NCBI GenBank assembly: GCA_900770895.1
Contig: CAAGMF010000020.1
Span: forward strand, 1-5,134
Length of the DNA: 5,134 nt
Source of the DNA: an uncultured Mitsuokella sp.
GTDB lineage: Bacteria; Bacillota; Negativicutes; Selenomonadales; Selenomonadaceae
Direction of reading: 5' to 3'
The translations under genes and the position numbers were made by a program. Shown here in pieces: positions 5,115-5,134 of the stretch (position 1 is its first letter; each line of letters starts with the position of its first letter). The notes below the pieces were generated by a model. That model had not been told where the DNA came from. It saw nothing but the letters and a program-made list of their open reading frames with translations, and did not search any database.

Positions 5115-5134
5115 ACAATGCTCTACTTCAAGAA

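Overview
The window looks like a core chromosomal segment of a fairly GC-rich member of the Firmicutes. The gene order tRNA-Ser, SRP RNA, dnaX, ybaB, recR, bofA (all minus strand) is the conserved replication/recombination block known from Bacillus and clostridia. The base composition and the style of the DnaX and BofA proteins make me lean towards the Negativicutes (Selenomonas/Mitsuokella-like), but that placement is inference and no taxonomic marker was compared.

Reading the minus strand in its direction of transcription (right to left), the block starts with a complete tRNA-Ser(GGA) at 5114-5024. It is followed by the SRP (4.5S-type) RNA at about 4951-4806, which ends in a strong intrinsic terminator (4805-4781). 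After only 41 further bases comes dnaX (4739-2703; 678 aa, clamp-loader tau subunit). dnaX carries a textbook-type A_AAG_GGG heptamer just after its conserved ATPase/collar region. A -1 slip there would give a 431-residue gamma-like protein. An 84-bp gap with a possible promoter leads to ybaB/ebfC (2618-2283), recR (2283-1681) and bofA (1681-1442). These three are joined by one-base TGATG overlaps. They encode a nucleoid-associated protein, the RecFOR mediator RecR and a small BofA-family membrane protein. Next is an unrecognised 144-aa gene (1367-933) with an acidic tail, possibly expressed with the operon.

The left end is different. A small plus-strand gene of unknown function (548-862; 104 aa) sits behind a very good sigma-A-type promoter. 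It converges on the 144-aa gene, and the two share a bidirectional terminator (880-924). Divergent from it, and cut by the window edge, is a secreted Ntn-hydrolase-like gene (377 to beyond 1). Its signal peptide ends directly before a likely catalytic cysteine.

The core block links DNA replication (DnaX), recombinational repair (RecR, YbaB) and protein targeting (SRP RNA). I found no mobile elements, CRISPR arrays or large repeats, and no clearly new multi-gene system. The best leads are the putative dnaX frameshift site, the SRP-RNA-terminator-dnaX arrangement and the partial secreted hydrolase. Apart from those above, the intergenic stretches are short. The longest without a protein gene (4740-5134) is filled by the two RNA genes.
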